Assembly: GCA_947167635.1 (NCBI GenBank)
Contig: CAMVIT010000022.1
Span: 1 to 44,103, forward strand
Source of the DNA: F23-D06 sp947167635
GTDB taxonomy: Bacteria > Bacteroidota > Bacteroidia > Bacteroidales > WCHB1-69
Direction: 5' to 3'
Length of the DNA: 44,103 nt
How positions within the stretch are numbered: position 1 is the first letter of the stretch; each line of letters opens with the position of its first letter. The notes under the pieces were generated by a model, which worked only from the letters and a program-made list of their open reading frames with translations, was not told the origin of the DNA and did not search any database. Of this stretch, positions 1 to 8,940 are shown piece after piece. The position numbers and the translations under genes are program-made.

Positions 1-513
1 AGTACTGATAGAGATAAAATATGTCAATGGAAAAACGATGGGATGTTCATTGAAAAAATAGATTTTACAGCTTCCATTGGTAAAAAAAACCCTTCAGTTT
101 TGGCCAATGATCAAGGGGGGCTATTATTCGATATTGGTGTGACAAGTTCTGTCGTTTTTTCCAATAGTGTTTCTGCGAGTTGCCCTTCGGGGCAATCCGC
201 TGCGGTTTTTGCCCTATATTCTGACCCGAGTTTTGCCGAACCGTATGTGGGAATTTCTGATTATGAAGAAAACCTTTCCTCCATCAGAATCTGGCCAAAT
301 CCAACAAACAATATTCTGTATGTGGAAAGTGACAATATACCTATAGACTATATCACCATTATGGATTTGAACGGCAGAATCATTATGAGAGAGAATGTTG
401 GTGATAACAGTTTTGTGATGAATGCTTCTTGTTTGCCTGCGGGAACATATCTTTTGGAAACTGTTTGCAAAGGTCAGGTTTCTGTTGATAAATTCGTCAA
501 ATCCAATTATTAA
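1..513 (+). CDS. T9SS-secreted surface protein, 3' part only
   Basis: The reading frame is open from base 1, so only the C-terminal ~170 residues are present; the first ATG in the window, at 43, is internal. The residues before it (DKICQW) match the middle of the complete paralogue at 8941-10962 (VKKICQW), and the similarity continues through NPSVLAN and FSNSVSASCPSGQSA. The last ~80 residues form a type IX secretion C-terminal sorting domain: a WPNPT motif, a beta-rich core with DLNGR, then LPAGTYLLE. Proteins of this type cross the outer membrane through T9SS and are attached to the surface or released. By analogy with its paralogue the missing part is probably a repetitive beta-propeller-like region. 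It ends 19 bases before the next gene and may share its mRNA. No specific function can be given. Confidence 0.8.
   Translation, partial: STDRDKICQWKNDGMFIEKIDFTASIGKKNPSVLANDQGGLLFDIGVTSSVVFSNSVSASCPSGQSAAVFALYSDPSFAEPYVGISDYEENLSSIRIWPNPTNNILYVESDNIPIDYITIMDLNGRIIMRENVGDNSFVMNASCLPAGTYLLETVCKGQVSVDKFVKSNY
155..257 (+). repeat. 103-bp block identical to 10601-10703
   Basis: Reading the two stretches side by side gives 103 identical bases, starting TTTTTTCCAATAG and ending GTGGGAATTTC. In both genes the block encodes the end of the passenger region (SNSVSASCPSGQSAAVFALY...) directly before the T9SS sorting domain. Upstream the two genes are only partly similar and downstream the sorting domains differ clearly. 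A recent duplication or gene conversion limited to this hinge would explain it. Confidence 0.9.
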
Positions 514-532
514 CCCCTAAAACCATGCTATT

Positions 533-3500
533 ATGAAAAAAATTCTATTTCTTTTGATTTTGTCGCTGACTTTATGCGGCCTAACGAATGCATATGCCCA
601 ATCTCAATCCGGATGCGGACTATACATCAATTCTAATTTTGAATCGGAATGCTTGCTCACTGACTACAACGCCTGTGGTCCATACTATTTGGAGTTGGAG
701 TCGGACGACTGTATTCTTGCCTGCAAAGGGAGGACTGTGCGATACACAGCTGTGTGTGACAATGCATCCCAATATTCTTGGGTCATATCTGGTGCTTCTA
801 ATTATTACTTGACCAATCAGGGACGGACAGCAGTGATCACGTGGGGCAATGGGTTGACAGGGAATATCTCTGTCAGTGTGGTGGTCGGTGACACGAATAC
901 CTGTTCGGCCGAAACTTGTGTCCTTCTGATGGACTCTCCCGATGCGGAAAGTTCCTCCGTTCCCTCCTTCTATTATACTCAAGATGGAGAAAAAGTGATT
1001 GAAATTTGTTTGGGGGAGACCATTGATTTTGTGGATATGAGCTCTGCCGTCCGAACTCCCATTACGGGATACTATTGGGAGAGCATGTTTGGAGCGGCAT
1101 CCACGCAAAATCATTCATTAACCCCACTCGCAGAAGGGGAATTTTGGCTCTCCCACTGTGTACGCAACGAGTGCGGGTGTGAGGATTGCGAGGATTACAG
1201 AATTATTGTGAAACCACCTGTTGAATTGAACCTTTCCTGTTATGGTGCTGTATGCGAGAACACCACTGCCAGTTATTCTGTAATTAATCCGCGATGTGAT
1301 AGATATATATGGAATGTGGAGGGTGGCTCATTGGAGGGGCAGGGAACGCCTGATATTACCGTACATTGGGGAAGTCCTGCTTCGGGTTACGGAGTTATAT
1401 CATTGGATGCCTCTATGTGCGAGACAGAATGTAATTCCCTGCTTTCCATTCAAATACCCATCATCATCAACAATGCGGAGATTTCGGGGCCGGAAACGGT
1501 GTGTGTCGGGGAAATGCAGGTTTACGAACTGCCAAGGTGGGGCTCGACAGAGTACACGTGGTGGAACAACAATAGCTCTTGCCTTAATGTCTATAATGGG
1601 GAAAGTCCCAACCAATATATGCTGGAGTTTACCCATACGGGACCGGTTACCATTGGAGCCAAATATATTTGTAAATTCCTGAATTGCGGTTATTTTATGG
1701 CAGCCCCAAAAACCATCATTGTCAAGGACACTATGAGCATACATTCTGACAAAGACACCTATTGCAAAGGAGAAACGGGCGTGTTTAACACCACTCACAC
1801 TAATCCGGTGCAATGGCGGGTATATAATCAGAATAATCAGCAGATTTATACCACCAATTCCGTCTCGCTATCCTATACTTTCGCATCTGCGGGAAAATTC
1901 TTGATTACGGCATCTCATAGTGATTATTGCAAAGTGGTGGAATATCACGTTACAGTGTTGGACAATCCTCCTGCGCTGACGTCAACCACTGGGGATCACA
2001 CGGCCTGTCCGGGTGGTTCCATCCTGTTGGAGGCCACTCCAACCCATCCAAGGTATTATCTGGTTTGGGAACCTGTCTGCTATCCGTCATCCTCTGAAGA
2101 GGGGAACGAGGTGACTGTCACATTTGGCAATCAGGTGTGCGACATAGCTGTATATCAGGTTGATAACGAATACAACTGCCGTTCGGAGGCATTCATTCAC
2201 GGGGTTGTCCCTTTCCAACTGCTACCTCACGGACTGCCTGCAATCACAACCACATGTGCTGGCTCTACCGTTCAGTTCAATGTGCCAGACCAGTCTCCTA
2301 ATGTCACGTACGAATGGACCATTTCCCCTGCCAATGCAGCCTCTATAGACAGCAGCGATCATCTGCTGCCATCCGTTGGTATTCTCACCAATCACTTGAC
2401 AAATGTCACGCTGCCATATCTTGTGGATGTGAAGTTGAAACGGACATATTGTTCCGGCCTTGAGGTCAATGAAATTGTCCAGCTTTTAATTGAAGATGTG
2501 GCAAAACCAATCTTAAATTGTCCCGATACGGTCTGTGAAGATGAACTTGTAACACTGACAGCTATGGGAAACACAACGGAAGCAAGTCATTACCAATGGT
2601 CGTTTTCAGACACCTTGCAAACATTCCAAGGGACTTCTGTCTCCCGTAGGTTCCATCATCCCGGGGTTGTTTTTGTGACCGTGACGTACCAACCTGATTC
2701 CGATTGTGACCCTGCGATTGTTCTTGACACCATTTGGGTGAATAGCAAACCATACGCGGACATTACACAGAACGGGAGCAATCTTCAAGTTCAATACTAT
2801 CCGAATGCATCATACGAATGGACGTATAATGGCAATGTGGTGAGTCAGACTTCTGTTTGTTCGGATATGGGAGCTGGAACATATTGCTGTACCATCACCA
2901 GCAATGTTTCACCATATTGTACCGATAGTGATTGTTTTACCATCCCAATCGGAATAGACACTTGTATAACCATATACCCCGCCATCAGCAACAGAACTTG
3001 CAATGATGTCACCGTCAGTGTCACTTACCCAGCGGATGCCCAATATACTTGGTCGTTGTCCACATACGCAAACGGTTCGTATTGTTCCCCCACACAGGCA
3101 TCAAATTCAACCACAGCACATTTTAATGTTTTAGGAGATCATTATGTATATGCTTATGCTGAACTTAACGGGCAATGCTATAAAGGAAGACTGCAAGTAC
3201 CTGTTGATTTTCTGCCCGAAATATCACTCTCATACGACTGTAACAACCACAATATCATAGTGCAGGACATATCGCAATATCGTAGCGGCTATTCCATCCC
3301 TGCCAGAACCGTTACAGTTGATGGGGAGTCGTTTACAGCAACCATTTATTCGCCACAAATGTCAGTGTCCATTCCTGCCACGACATTATCAAATGGGACT
3401 TACACCATTAATATGTCTTTTGGCAACACTGGTTGTGTTATTTCTAAAGATTTTAAGTATGAACGAGAACCCCACATATTAAATGTTGACATTCCCAACA

Positions 3501-5662
3501 AAATGTGTGATAAGACACCTTTCCTTTTTTCAGCCACAGCCGAACCCAGTAATCTTCAATACTATTGGGACTTTGGAGATTTGTCTTATAATATGGGAAA
3601 TAATATTTACCATACATATGACATTATTCTTTCACCTTCACAGTTAAATGTGATGTTGATTGTGACAAATTCGTTAGGATGTAAGGATACAAGCACGCAG
3701 CCTGTATCTGTGTATTCAAATGTATTTGAACCAGTGTCATTAAATACTCTCTCTTCTTCACAAGTTTGTCCAGGTACACCGCGATCAATTCGTTTTAGTC
3801 AAGATTATTTAAACAGCATTTATACATGGTCTCCTGTCAATCCCCCATATAATACATATCTATATGATGCTTTGAGTACAGGAGACTACGGTGTTGAGGC
3901 ATATTACCCCAACTATGGTTGTAGGGCAAAAGCCACGTGCAATGTCGGATTCCTCACAGCGCCTTGGGCCCGCATCATCGGAAACACCGAATACTGCTTG
4001 GGTGAAACTGTCAATCTTAACGGTAATACAGGCGTAAATAATACCTATACATGGACTATCGCCGAAATGCCGGGTTTCACTTCTACGGGTTCCACACTTT
4101 CTTTCACTCCTTCCCAACCGGGTACATACACAGTAACCCTTACTGTGAGCAATCCTGGCAACTGCAGTGCCACGGCAACCTGCACTTTAACGGTTAATCC
4201 CAAGCCAGCAGTGCCCTCTATCGCTTTTTCAGGCAACCACTGCATCCACACTCCGCCTGTGGAAGTGAGTTCCACGAATGGACAGAGTTTGTACTGGAGT
4301 AATGGTTACCACGGAACCACGGCCTATTCTTATTCAGACGGATACCTCACTGCACATTATATTGACCCATCTACCGGATGCCGCCCATACGATGCCCAAA
4401 TCTTCATTGAGCCGGCTCCCGATTTTGATGCACTTTTGACAGGGTGTTACAAGTTGTGCCCTGAACAATTCCAGTATGATTTGCCAATATATGGCATTTA
4501 TCCCTACCTTTCCGGCTACCTGAACTGGGATTGGATATACCAACCGTTAGGTTCAATATATACTGTGGTTGACCAAAACCCACTGTTGCCCCTGATTGAT
4601 TTTGGTTCTTATTACTTGGATGCCACATATACGGCTGGATGCACAGTCAAATCTCCGGAATTGATCATTGACAAGGCTCCGGTTTGTCCTTGTGATAGCG
4701 TAAGTTTCAAGCCTCATCAACCCGTTTGCTGGGTGGATGGTTGTAAAATGCACTATTCATTTAATTACACCATTTGCAATGAGAGTTCCCAACCGTTGAA
4801 ATTTGACGATATTCAGACTATTATGGGAGGTAATGTTTTAGCAGCCAGTCCTTTGCCTCTTTATATTGCTCCAGGTGCTTGTAAGGATATTGATATTGAG
4901 ATTGCTTTTACTGATTTTGCGTCAACCTCCGTTGAATTCACTTTCATAGACCATTCCCGCAATTGTGAAGTCAAATATGTGGAAAATATAGATTGGCAGT
5001 CCTGTGTTGAGGAAGGGTGTGAGGGTGTTTCTGATTATTCAACTGAATTTTTTTATGAATTTAGCACATCTCATGAAAGCTCATACTACCAATTCCATAT
5101 CCCTTTGCCTGCCGCACAGAGTGTGTTGTCGGTTTGGAGCAAGCCTTCCCAGGTGATTGATTTTATTGGGAACGGAAGTTATCCTGTTGAATTAGATGGA
5201 CTTCTGATGCTCGATTATGGCCTGCTGTCGCAGATGTTTGTAAACGACCAGCCGATATGTATTTATTTTGTAGCATGTATTGATGGAGAAAAATTGTGTT
5301 ATGATTCTATTTGCATACCTCCATACATTCTTTGGGAGCAAATCCCCGATGATTTACGACAATTGGTTGATCCCTCCATGTCAGATAATGACTCTACAAG
5401 AAGCCTTCGACTCAATATGGGTATTCAGCAGGAAGACAAGCCGTATCTTGCACCCAATCCGGCACATAACGAGGTGACCGTGATGGGCATTGCGCCGGAG
5501 AATGTGGCTGAAATCACAGTTCTTACCATGCAGGGCGGACAGGTCGCCGATTTCCGCAACGATTACCGATTCAATGTCAGTCGTCTGGCCAAGGCCACCT
5601 ATATTGTCCGTGTGATTACCACGGACGGAAAAGTACACTATCTGAAACTGGTGAAACAATAG
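533..5662 (+). CDS. Large T9SS-secreted protein with PKD-like domains
   Basis: This 1,709-residue protein starts with a signal peptide (MKKILFLLILSLTLCGLTNA, cut after AYAQ) and ends in a type IX sorting domain (APNPAHNEVTV, then VLTMQGGQV, then LAKATYIVRV). Between them lie many repeated beta-sandwich units of the PKD/immunoglobulin kind, recognisable by phrases such as CPGGSILLEA, YEWTISP, YYWDFGD and GTYTVTLTVSN, with many cysteine pairs (CxG, CGCEDC). Such proteins act as long surface adhesins or scaffolds. The ATG at 533 is chosen because the signal peptide follows it at once. It probably shares an mRNA with the gene ending at 513. A terminator-like hairpin follows at 5687. The last ~200 bases are richer in G+C than the rest. 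No catalytic domain was recognised. Confidence 0.85.
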   Translation: MKKILFLLILSLTLCGLTNAYAQSQSGCGLYINSNFESECLLTDYNACGPYYLELESDDCILACKGRTVRYTAVCDNASQYSWVISGASNYYLTNQGRTAVITWGNGLTGNISVSVVVGDTNTCSAETCVLLMDSPDAESSSVPSFYYTQDGEKVIEICLGETIDFVDMSSAVRTPITGYYWESMFGAASTQNHSLTPLAEGEFWLSHCVRNECGCEDCEDYRIIVKPPVELNLSCYGAVCENTTASYSVINPRCDRYIWNVEGGSLEGQGTPDITVHWGSPASGYGVISLDASMCETECNSLLSIQIPIIINNAEISGPETVCVGEMQVYELPRWGSTEYTWWNNNSSCLNVYNGESPNQYMLEFTHTGPVTIGAKYICKFLNCGYFMAAPKTIIVKDTMSIHSDKDTYCKGETGVFNTTHTNPVQWRVYNQNNQQIYTTNSVSLSYTFASAGKFLITASHSDYCKVVEYHVTVLDNPPALTSTTGDHTACPGGSILLEATPTHPRYYLVWEPVCYPSSSEEGNEVTVTFGNQVCDIAVYQVDNEYNCRSEAFIHGVVPFQLLPHGLPAITTTCAGSTVQFNVPDQSPNVTYEWTISPANAASIDSSDHLLPSVGILTNHLTNVTLPYLVDVKLKRTYCSGLEVNEIVQLLIEDVAKPILNCPDTVCEDELVTLTAMGNTTEASHYQWSFSDTLQTFQGTSVSRRFHHPGVVFVTVTYQPDSDCDPAIVLDTIWVNSKPYADITQNGSNLQVQYYPNASYEWTYNGNVVSQTSVCSDMGAGTYCCTITSNVSPYCTDSDCFTIPIGIDTCITIYPAISNRTCNDVTVSVTYPADAQYTWSLSTYANGSYCSPTQASNSTTAHFNVLGDHYVYAYAELNGQCYKGRLQVPVDFLPEISLSYDCNNHNIIVQDISQYRSGYSIPARTVTVDGESFTATIYSPQMSVSIPATTLSNGTYTINMSFGNTGCVISKDFKYEREPHILNVDIPNKMCDKTPFLFSATAEPSNLQYYWDFGDLSYNMGNNIYHTYDIILSPSQLNVMLIVTNSLGCKDTSTQPVSVYSNVFEPVSLNTLSSSQVCPGTPRSIRFSQDYLNSIYTWSPVNPPYNTYLYDALSTGDYGVEAYYPNYGCRAKATCNVGFLTAPWARIIGNTEYCLGETVNLNGNTGVNNTYTWTIAEMPGFTSTGSTLSFTPSQPGTYTVTLTVSNPGNCSATATCTLTVNPKPAVPSIAFSGNHCIHTPPVEVSSTNGQSLYWSNGYHGTTAYSYSDGYLTAHYIDPSTGCRPYDAQIFIEPAPDFDALLTGCYKLCPEQFQYDLPIYGIYPYLSGYLNWDWIYQPLGSIYTVVDQNPLLPLIDFGSYYLDATYTAGCTVKSPELIIDKAPVCPCDSVSFKPHQPVCWVDGCKMHYSFNYTICNESSQPLKFDDIQTIMGGNVLAASPLPLYIAPGACKDIDIEIAFTDFASTSVEFTFIDHSRNCEVKYVENIDWQSCVEEGCEGVSDYSTEFFYEFSTSHESSYYQFHIPLPAAQSVLSVWSKPSQVIDFIGNGSYPVELDGLLMLDYGLLSQMFVNDQPICIYFVACIDGEKLCYDSICIPPYILWEQIPDDLRQLVDPSMSDNDSTRSLRLNMGIQQEDKPYLAPNPAHNEVTVMGIAPENVAEITVLTMQGGQVADFRNDYRFNVSRLAKATYIVRVITTDGKVHYLKLVKQ

Positions 5663-5686
5663 TGTATTTCTGTTACAACGATATTC

Positions 5687-5714
5687 AAAGAGGGCTCTCG
5701 GGTCCTCTTTTTTT
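5687..5714 (+). terminator. Intrinsic terminator after the 1,709-residue gene
   Basis: A perfect 7-bp stem (AAAGAGG at 5687-5693 with CCTCTTT at 5704-5710) closes a 10-base loop and runs into a T tract. It sits 24 bases after the stop codon at 5662, as expected for a rho-independent terminator of the surface-protein transcript. Confidence 0.75.
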
Positions 5715-5820
5715 ATGCTTTTTCTTTCCTTTGGGCGACCGGGCACGCTATCCACTCGAATTTCACACTTCGTGCTCGTAACCATTCCTATCGTTGTCGC
5801 GGAATTAAGGCAAACAAAAT

Positions 5821-5852
5821 CACAGTCAACCAGCACGACTGTGGTTTTCTTT
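5821..5852 (+). terminator. Second terminator-like hairpin before the phage remnant
   Basis: CACAGTC (5821-5827) pairs perfectly with GACTGTG (5837-5843) around a 9-base loop and is followed by GTTTTCTTTT. It lies in the short non-coding stretch between the surface-protein operon and the phage fragment, a stretch that resembles common Bacteroidales spacer sequence. It could terminate read-through or be part of a dispersed spacer repeat. Confidence 0.4.
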
Positions 5853-5908
5853 TACCGTCCCTAACCGTGACGGATGTTTGAAGCATCTTTGCCACAAACT
5901 TAACGTTT

Positions 5909-6538
5909 ATGGCAAAGAACAGCACCCGCAGGGTAACCATCTACATCAACGGCAAGGAGGTGGAGGCCTCCGTCAAGCAGATTCGTTCCGAGATGAACAA
6001 GCTCGTGAACGAGCAGAACCGCATGGTTATCGGCTCGGACGAGTACATTTCCCACGCCAAGAAAATCAAGGAACTGAGGCTGTACCTCAAGGAGCACGCG
6101 CAGAACATCGGCTCCGCCGCCTCCGCATGGACGGAAATGTACAACAAGGTACTTCAGTTCGGTACGGGCATCGGAGGCCTCACGCAGATCCTCTCCTCGC
6201 TCGACAACGTGACCTCCACCCTCAAGCAGGTGGCCACCGACCTCGCCGCTATGGACGATGTCTATTCCGACGTCATCAAGACCACGGGGATGACCCGCGA
6301 GCAGGTGGAGGAACTCAACGAGAGCTTCAAGAACCTTGACACCCGCACCAGCCGCGAGCAGCTCAACAACCTCGCCTACATCGCGGGCAAACTGGGCATC
6401 TCCTCAAAGGAGCTGGTGCAGCAGTTCGTGGAGGCGGCGGACATCATCAACGTCTCCATGGGGGACGTTTTGGGCGACGACGCCACCCTTGCCATCGGCA
6501 AGATGGTGGACGTCTATAAGAATACGCCGAAGATACGG
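5909..6538 (+). pseudogene. Truncated phage tail tape-measure gene
   Basis: The first ~210 residues (MAKNSTRRVTIYINGKEVE..., then IRSEMNKLVNEQNRM, then TRTSREQLNNLAYIAGKLG and VQQFVEAADIINVSMGD) match the N-terminal part of phage tape-measure proteins of the TP901 type as found in Bacteroides prophages. That family sets tail length and is usually several times longer. Here the homology stops near codon 210 (KNTPKI, about base 6538). A run of low-complexity residues then leads to a stop at 6679. The fragment is clearly richer in G+C than its surroundings. It is a dead remnant of a tail module; no other tail genes are adjacent except the broken gene at 8180-8633. Confidence 0.75.
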
Positions 6539-6686
6539 CTAACTTGTTCGATGAATTTGACATTTTTTTTGTTTTCGGCTGCGAATACCAAAAAATCAGT
6601 TTGTCTCAATACTGTCTCAGTTTTAACGCAAAAATCAGCAAACTACGTTTGTAATTTGTTAATTTTTATTGTTTTGTAAGACTTTG

Positions 6687-6711
6687 AGCGGAAGACGAGA
6701 CTCGAACTCGC
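6687..6711 (-). other. tRNA 3'-end-like fragment, probable attachment-site scar
   Basis: On the minus strand the bases read GCGAG TTCGAGT CTCGT followed by CTTCCGCT. This is a T-arm with the invariant TTCGAnT loop, a five-base stem including one G-T pair, and the 3' side of an acceptor stem. No matching 5' half of a tRNA was found upstream on that strand. Integrative elements that recombine at the 3' end of tRNA genes leave such partial copies. It lies directly after the phage fragment, which fits an old att junction. A chance resemblance cannot be excluded. Confidence 0.5.
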
Positions 6712-6740
6712 GATAAGAGAGGGGAGAAATGCGAAGTGAT

Positions 6741-6773
6741 TTTGCGGAGGTTTCGAGATTTTTTTTAATTTTG
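6741..6773 (+). promoter_or_regulatory. Bacteroidetes-type promoter of the first AlbA_2 gene
   Basis: TTTG at 6741-6744 and a perfect TAnnTTTG box (TAATTTTG, 6766-6773) are 21 bases apart, close to the sigma-ABfr spacing. The start codon at 6795 follows 21 bases later. The gene therefore appears to be expressed independently of the phage remnant around it. Confidence 0.6.
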
Positions 6774-6794
6774 TAGTCAGAATTTGAATGTTTT

Positions 6795-8183
6795 ATGGAA
6801 ACGCAAAATATTGAATACAAGGAGTCTTGGCGTGACGAATACCTGAAGTGGATCTGCGGTTTCGCCAACGCGCAGGGCGGCACGCTCTACATCGGCATGA
6901 ACGACAAGGGCGAGGTGGTCGGCGTGGACAACGCCAAACGCCTCTTGGAGGACATTCCCAACAAGGTGTCCAACATATTGGGCATAGTTGTTGAAGTCAA
7001 CATATTGGATGACAACGGCAAAAGCTATCTTTCATTAGAAGTGCCTCCCTGCAGCGTTCCCATTTCATTCAGAGGACAATACTATCGCCGTTCGGGTGCA
7101 ACTTTGCAGGAACTGAAAGGAATTGCATTGCAGGATTTTATCATGAAGAAGGTCGGTCTCTCGTGGGATGATGCCATTAATGAGAGGGCTACTATGGATG
7201 ATATTGACGAGAAAGCTGTCTCCTATATGGTAAGTCTTGCTGTTGATGCGAAACGTATGCCTGCCACGGCCTTGAAAGATACCACAGAGACGGTTCTTAA
7301 GAACTTGAAGTTGCTGACAGAGGATGGCAAGCTCAAAAATGCGGCCATTGTTCTGTTTGGCAAATGTCCGACCAAATTTGTGCCTGGCTGTTTCTTTAAA
7401 ATCGGACGATTCGGCACGGAGGAAAGTGATTTGTGGTTTCAGGATGTTGTTGACGGCAACATTATACAAATGGCGGACAAAGTACTGGACTCTCTCCGTT
7501 CACGGTACTTGATTTCTCCCGTGCATTACGAAGGACTTCTACGGAAGGAACCGCTTGAGATTCCAGAGAATGCACTTCGGGAGGCCATTTTTAATGCCAT
7601 CATCCACAAGAATTATATGGGCACCGCTATTCAGCTGAAAGTGTATAACGATAGGGTGCAATTGTGGAACTATGGAGGTCTTCCCGAAAACCATACCACG
7701 GATTGGTTACTGTCCCCACATACTTCTATACCGCGTAATGAGAATATCGCCAACGCTTTTTACTTGGCTGGCTTCATAGAAGCGTGGGGACGTGGCATTG
7801 AGAAGATTGTGACGGGCATGAAGAAAGCCGAGATGGATGCCCCTGAATTCCGTGCGGATTCGTTGGGTGTTTTTGTTACGTTCCACAGAAAGAAAGAGAT
7901 TGTCGCAATGTGGAATGGGAAAGATGGAGACCATGAGGTCACCACAAAGGTCACCACAAAGGTCACCACAAAGGTCACCACAAAGGTCACCGAAAACCAG
8001 CAAGTCATTCTTGACAAATTAGCGGAATCTCCAGAAATCACAGCTGCGGAACTGTCAGAAATATTGGGTATTTCTTTGAGAAAAACCAAAGACAATATGC
8101 AAAAGCTGCGGGAAGCTGGTCTTATTCGCCATATCGGACCTAACAAGAACGGCCATTGGGAAGTAATAGACCAACAGCAATGA
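6795..8183 (+). CDS. AlbA_2/HATPase-like transcriptional regulator
   Basis: This 462-residue protein has the common layout of Schlafen-AlbA_2 regulators. Residues 1-115 are the AlbA_2 nucleic-acid-binding domain (IEYKESW, then GGTLYIGMNDKGEVVGV). Residues ~245-350 are the RecG-C/HATPase_c_4 domain (LREAIFNAIIHKNY, then NYGGLP). Residues ~402-455 are a winged helix (ITAAELSEILGISL, ending GHWEV). A linker at residues 381-398 consists of four VTTK repeats. The family is frequent in defence islands and on mobile elements, but its ligand is generally unknown. The first ~170 bases are richer in G+C than the rest, which suggests a mosaic gene. It sits between two phage fragments, and its stop codon overlaps the start of the broken gene at 8180 (ATGA). 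A paralogue lies at 27402-28781. Confidence 0.8.
   Translation: METQNIEYKESWRDEYLKWICGFANAQGGTLYIGMNDKGEVVGVDNAKRLLEDIPNKVSNILGIVVEVNILDDNGKSYLSLEVPPCSVPISFRGQYYRRSGATLQELKGIALQDFIMKKVGLSWDDAINERATMDDIDEKAVSYMVSLAVDAKRMPATALKDTTETVLKNLKLLTEDGKLKNAAIVLFGKCPTKFVPGCFFKIGRFGTEESDLWFQDVVDGNIIQMADKVLDSLRSRYLISPVHYEGLLRKEPLEIPENALREAIFNAIIHKNYMGTAIQLKVYNDRVQLWNYGGLPENHTTDWLLSPHTSIPRNENIANAFYLAGFIEAWGRGIEKIVTGMKKAEMDAPEFRADSLGVFVTFHRKKEIVAMWNGKDGDHEVTTKVTTKVTTKVTTKVTENQQVILDKLAESPEITAAELSEILGISLRKTKDNMQKLREAGLIRHIGPNKNGHWEVIDQQQ
7938..7991 (+). repeat. Four 12-bp tandem repeats in the AlbA_2 linker
   Basis: The unit GTCACCACAAAG occurs four times without change (7938, 7950, 7962, 7974), followed by a half unit. 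Each unit encodes VTTK, so gain or loss of a copy changes the linker by four residues and keeps the frame. The second AlbA_2 gene carries a different 12-bp repeat at the same place in its protein. Confidence 0.95.
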
Positions 8184-8633
8184 ACCACACCATAACCGAC
8201 ACCTCGGACACCAGCATCGTCACCGCCGAGGAGTTCCTGCGGCAGGCGCGGCGGTGGGCAACGCCGCCAAACGCAGCACCTTGCAGTTCACCAAAGGCAA
8301 GAACCGCACATCCATAACCAAGAAGAACGGCAGGGTGGAACGCAGGCTTCGAGACAGCATACAATATACTATTGAACATTCTGACCGCATTCCCGAAGCC
8401 GTCAGCTTCAAAGTCCCCATCCACGGGATATGGCGGGAATGGGCAGTGGGCTACGGCCAGCCCCGTGTTCCCGGCAAGTACGTAAACCCGCACCCCCGCA
8501 CCCCCGCATCCGCCGCTCTATGGTGGACTGGCTTGACGAACCCATTGACCGAAAAGCCGAGAGACTTTTTGACCTCGCTGCCGAGTTTTGGGGCGACAGG
8601 TGCATGGTCAACTTCTTCGGGACAAAAAGTTGA
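8180..8633 (+). pseudogene. Frameshifted prophage gene
   Basis: Three segments in three frames join into one plausible ~150-residue phage protein. Bases 8180-8252 give MNHTITDT...EEFLRQAR. Bases 8254-~8490 give VGNAAKRSTLQFTKGKNR, then IPEAVSFKVPIHGIW and GKYVNPHPR. Bases ~8499-8633 give IRRSMVDWLDEPIDRKAE, then AAEFWGDRCMVNFFGTKS. I recognise the pattern as a small structural-module protein found near tail genes in Bacteroides prophages; its role is not known to me. The second frameshift coincides exactly with a tandem 8-bp duplication (CACCCCCG at 8491 and 8499), and removing one copy restores the frame. The first lies at a GC-rich run near 8250. With the tape-measure fragment it marks a decayed prophage. 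Confidence 0.65.
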
Positions 8634-8670
8634 CACGGAGCGGAGTGTCTGTGTTTCATAGCGAATTGAA

Positions 8671-8700
8671 ATTAGGTCTGTTAACACCTAATATTAACAG
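8671..8700. other. Interlocked inverted repeats (A-B-A'-B')
   Basis: Four seven-base segments follow each other: ATTAGGT (8671), CTGTTAA (8678), ACCTAAT (8686) and TTAACAG (8694). The first pairs perfectly with the third and the second with the fourth, so as RNA they could form an H-type pseudoknot or two competing hairpins. As DNA they look like overlapping operators. The rest of the 307-base gap 8634-8940 is AT-rich and holds only a weak promoter-like site (TATCTTTA at 8873-8880). Confidence 0.6.
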
Positions 8701-8872
8701 ATGATTGTGTATATGTTGATTGGCAAATTCGCTTTTGGAGTATTGATGCCGCCTTTTTTGTGCGAATACTCTTATAGAGCAATGTCTTTTTTCAAAAATA
8801 AAAATATAACTCGCTGATTTTTAGTATGAAAATTATTTTGAATTGTTGCCGAGGTTACAATATTTTTTTTTA

Positions 8873-8880
8873 TATCTTTA
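8873..8880 (+). promoter_or_regulatory. Weak -7 box upstream of the SBBP-like surface gene
   Basis: TATCTTTA matches TAnnTTTG except at the last base and lies 60 bases before the start codon at 8941. No well-spaced TTTG was found. It is the best candidate promoter in this gap. Confidence 0.35.
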
Positions 8881-8940
8881 CAGCGAGAAATTTGTGACCA
8901 ACATCGGTCAGAGAACAATTAACAATTAAAAACAAAATGT

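Noticed and set aside
6659..6883. Minus-strand frame of 74 codons over the tRNA-like fragment
   Set aside because: The phrase EFESRLPLK is the usual result of translating a tRNA T-arm region. It supports the tRNA scar rather than a protein gene.
7938..7991. CRISPR-like direct repeats
   Set aside because: The 12-bp units are contiguous with no spacers and are in frame in a protein-coding gene.
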